Origin: an uncultured Eubacterium sp.
Lineage (GTDB): Bacteria; Bacillota_A; Clostridia; Lachnospirales; Lachnospiraceae
NCBI GenBank assembly: GCA_948759685.1
Contig: CAQBGY010000184.1
Span: forward strand, 1-6,605
DNA length: 6,605 nt
Reading direction: 5' to 3'
Shown: positions 5,591 to 6,605 of the stretch, in pieces
Layout of the letters: every line of letters begins with the position of its first letter
Position numbering within the stretch: the stretch's first letter is position 1
Notes under the pieces: generated by a model
What the model was told of the DNA's origin: nothing
Databases searched by the model: none
What the model saw: the letters and a program-made list of their open reading frames with translations, nothing else
Made by a program: the position numbers and the translations under genes

Positions 5591-6605
5591 TAATTTCCTC
5601 CTCCAATTACAATATGTGAAGCCTTGGATCCCTTTCCTACAGTGTTCCCATTTATATCAAAGTAAAAATCAACCTTTTTATTAGTGTAATTTTTATTATA
5701 AATATGATAATGATCTACTGCTTCAAATCCGGAAGCCCCAGCTACACCTTTATCAAATCGTATTCGCATACCAGTTTTCGGATTATACAGTTCTTTGGAT
5801 AATGTATTTATAGCCATTCTTGGATCCGTTACATCTTGCCAACCATTAGCCAACAATTGTTGAGGTGTCATTAATTTTAACTTTTGTATTTGACTTTTTA
5901 GATTACCACTTTCATTCCCATACAGATTCCCCTGATTCACTGCATCATGCCCACTCGGGTCTCTATATAATACCGGATTATTTCTACAGTACTCATACAG
6001 ATTGAGCCCATCCCCATAATAGGTATCTTCCTGCGTGAATCTTCCAATTACTGGATTATAAAACCTCGCCGTTAGGTAATACTGGCTGGTCACCGGGTCA
6101 TACTGCTCCCCATTGAACCGGAAGCGGTTATGGACATCCTCATGGCTTATGACACTTTCACCAAATGCATCATAACAGTAGTAATTACGTATTCTTCTGT
6201 CATTTGCCGTATCTGTAAGGATGAGGCGTATACTTCCCTGATTGTCCGATATGTAGTGGTAGTAAGTTCTTGCACTCTCGCTGTCGGAACTGATGATTCC
6301 AAGTCTACGTATGTAACGTATTACCTCACCATCAGTTTCTTCCGCAATGACTTCCTTTTCCTCATTATACAGGAATTGAACGAGCTGACCGTTCTCCTCC
6401 ATCTCCGCACGGAGTCCCTCGGCATCGTAGCGGTTTATCTGCGTACTTCCGTCTGCCATCTTCACCTCTGCGGTACGCCCGAAACCATCATAAATATACG
6501 TTGCATTTCCGTCGCTCAACAGGTTCCCGCTCCTGTCATAACCGTAATAGCTCGTCTCCCCGATATAGCTTGCCACTGCGTCGGGGTTGTTGCTAACTGC
6601 GGGGG
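5590..6605 (-). CDS. Rhs/YD-repeat protein, C-terminal part with toxin tip A (5' end outside window)
   Basis: This is the 3' end of an Rhs/YD-repeat polymorphic toxin gene whose frame stays open to the right edge of the window. The core contains YD-type repeats (SYYGYDRSGNLLSDGNATY) and then the Rhs-associated core: YYHYISDNQGSIRLILTD, FRFNGEQYDPVTSQYYL, GRFTQEDTYYGDGLNLYEY and the closing DPSGHD. In the family this core forms a shell that encloses the toxin and ends at a self-cleavage site. About 117 variable residues follow, ending GGGN. They hold a DHYH motif and a GKGSKASHI motif, so histidine-based catalysis, perhaps a nuclease, is possible. I do not recognise the tip family. Unlike cassettes C and D, no stop or frameshift is visible, so this is the best candidate for the tip on an intact Rhs gene. 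The stop overlaps the start of the next gene. Confidence 0.85.
   Translation of the reverse strand, partial: PAVSNNPDAVASYIGETSYYGYDRSGNLLSDGNATYIYDGFGRTAEVKMADGSTQINRYDAEGLRAEMEENGQLVQFLYNEEKEVIAEETDGEVIRYIRRLGIISSDSESARTYYHYISDNQGSIRLILTDTANDRRIRNYYCYDAFGESVISHEDVHNRFRFNGEQYDPVTSQYYLTARFYNPVIGRFTQEDTYYGDGLNLYEYCRNNPVLYRDPSGHDAVNQGNLYGNESGNLKSQIQKLKLMTPQQLLANGWQDVTDPRMAINTLSKELYNPKTGMRIRFDKGVAGASGFEAVDHYHIYNKNYTNKKVDFYFDINGNTVGKGSKASHIVIGGGN
5596..5604 (-). promoter_or_regulatory. Ribosome binding site of immunity gene A, inside the toxin gene
   Basis: GGAGGAGGA, five bases before the ATG at 5590, is also the three consecutive glycine codons at the toxin C-terminus. It fixes the immunity start at 5590 and supports coupled translation across the TAATG overlap. 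Confidence 0.8.
5919..6605 (-). repeat. Rhs core repeat, copy A
   Basis: This is the longest uninterrupted core copy inside the window. It shares DNA and protein similarity with copies B, C and D up to DPSGHD, and with copy C slightly further (AVNQ.NLYG). Its 5' boundary lies outside the window. Confidence 0.8.

Noticed and set aside
1..6605. CRISPR array, insertion sequence or integron
   Set aside because: The repeats are long coding Rhs core copies. No transposase, integrase, short regular repeats or spacers are visible.

Overview
The window looks like DNA from a low-GC Firmicute, most likely a gut-type Clostridia or Lachnospiraceae. This is inferred from the AT-rich genes, the strong GGAGG-type ribosome binding sites, a TTG start and the style of the YD-repeat protein. 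All recognisable genes lie on the minus strand and are read from right to left. The plus-strand open frames are shadows.

The window is a tandem array of Rhs/YD-repeat toxin C-terminal cassettes. Each cassette has three parts: a copy of the Rhs core end (closing with the motif DPSGHD), a different toxin tip fused to it, and one or two immunity genes just downstream. From right to left they are: cassette A (6605-5261, with its Rhs gene running off the right edge), cassette B (about 5217-3063), cassette C (about 3054-1981), cassette D (about 1808-150), and the end of a YD-repeat segment at 116-1 that starts a further cassette beyond the left edge. The core copies are GC-richer and similar to one another. 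The tips and immunity genes are AT-rich and unrelated between cassettes. This is the pattern left by repeated C-terminal displacement, in which a new tip and immunity gene recombine onto the Rhs core and push older ones downstream as orphans.

Cassette A is open throughout the window and carries an unidentified tip with a DHYH and a SKASH motif, plus a translationally coupled 109-residue immunity gene. Cassette B has a long open frame of 408 residues with an ADP-ribosyltransferase (ART)-like tip, preceded by a broken YD-repeat remnant. Its neighbour is a protein with an ABC-ATPase outline in which the Walker A, Walker B and H-loop catalytic residues are all replaced. Cassette C has an in-frame stop in the core and a frameshift at the tip, but an intact immunity gene with a TTG start. 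Cassette D has a frameshift and a stop in the core, an open ART-like tip, a 100-residue putative immunity gene, and a clear YbiA-like NADAR protein.

Two pairings stand out. One is an ART-like toxin next to a NADAR protein, a family that includes enzymes able to remove ADP-ribose from guanine. The other is an ART-like toxin next to a catalytically dead ABC-ATPase-like putative immunity protein. Toxin activities, immunity roles and pairings are inferred from position and motifs, not demonstrated.
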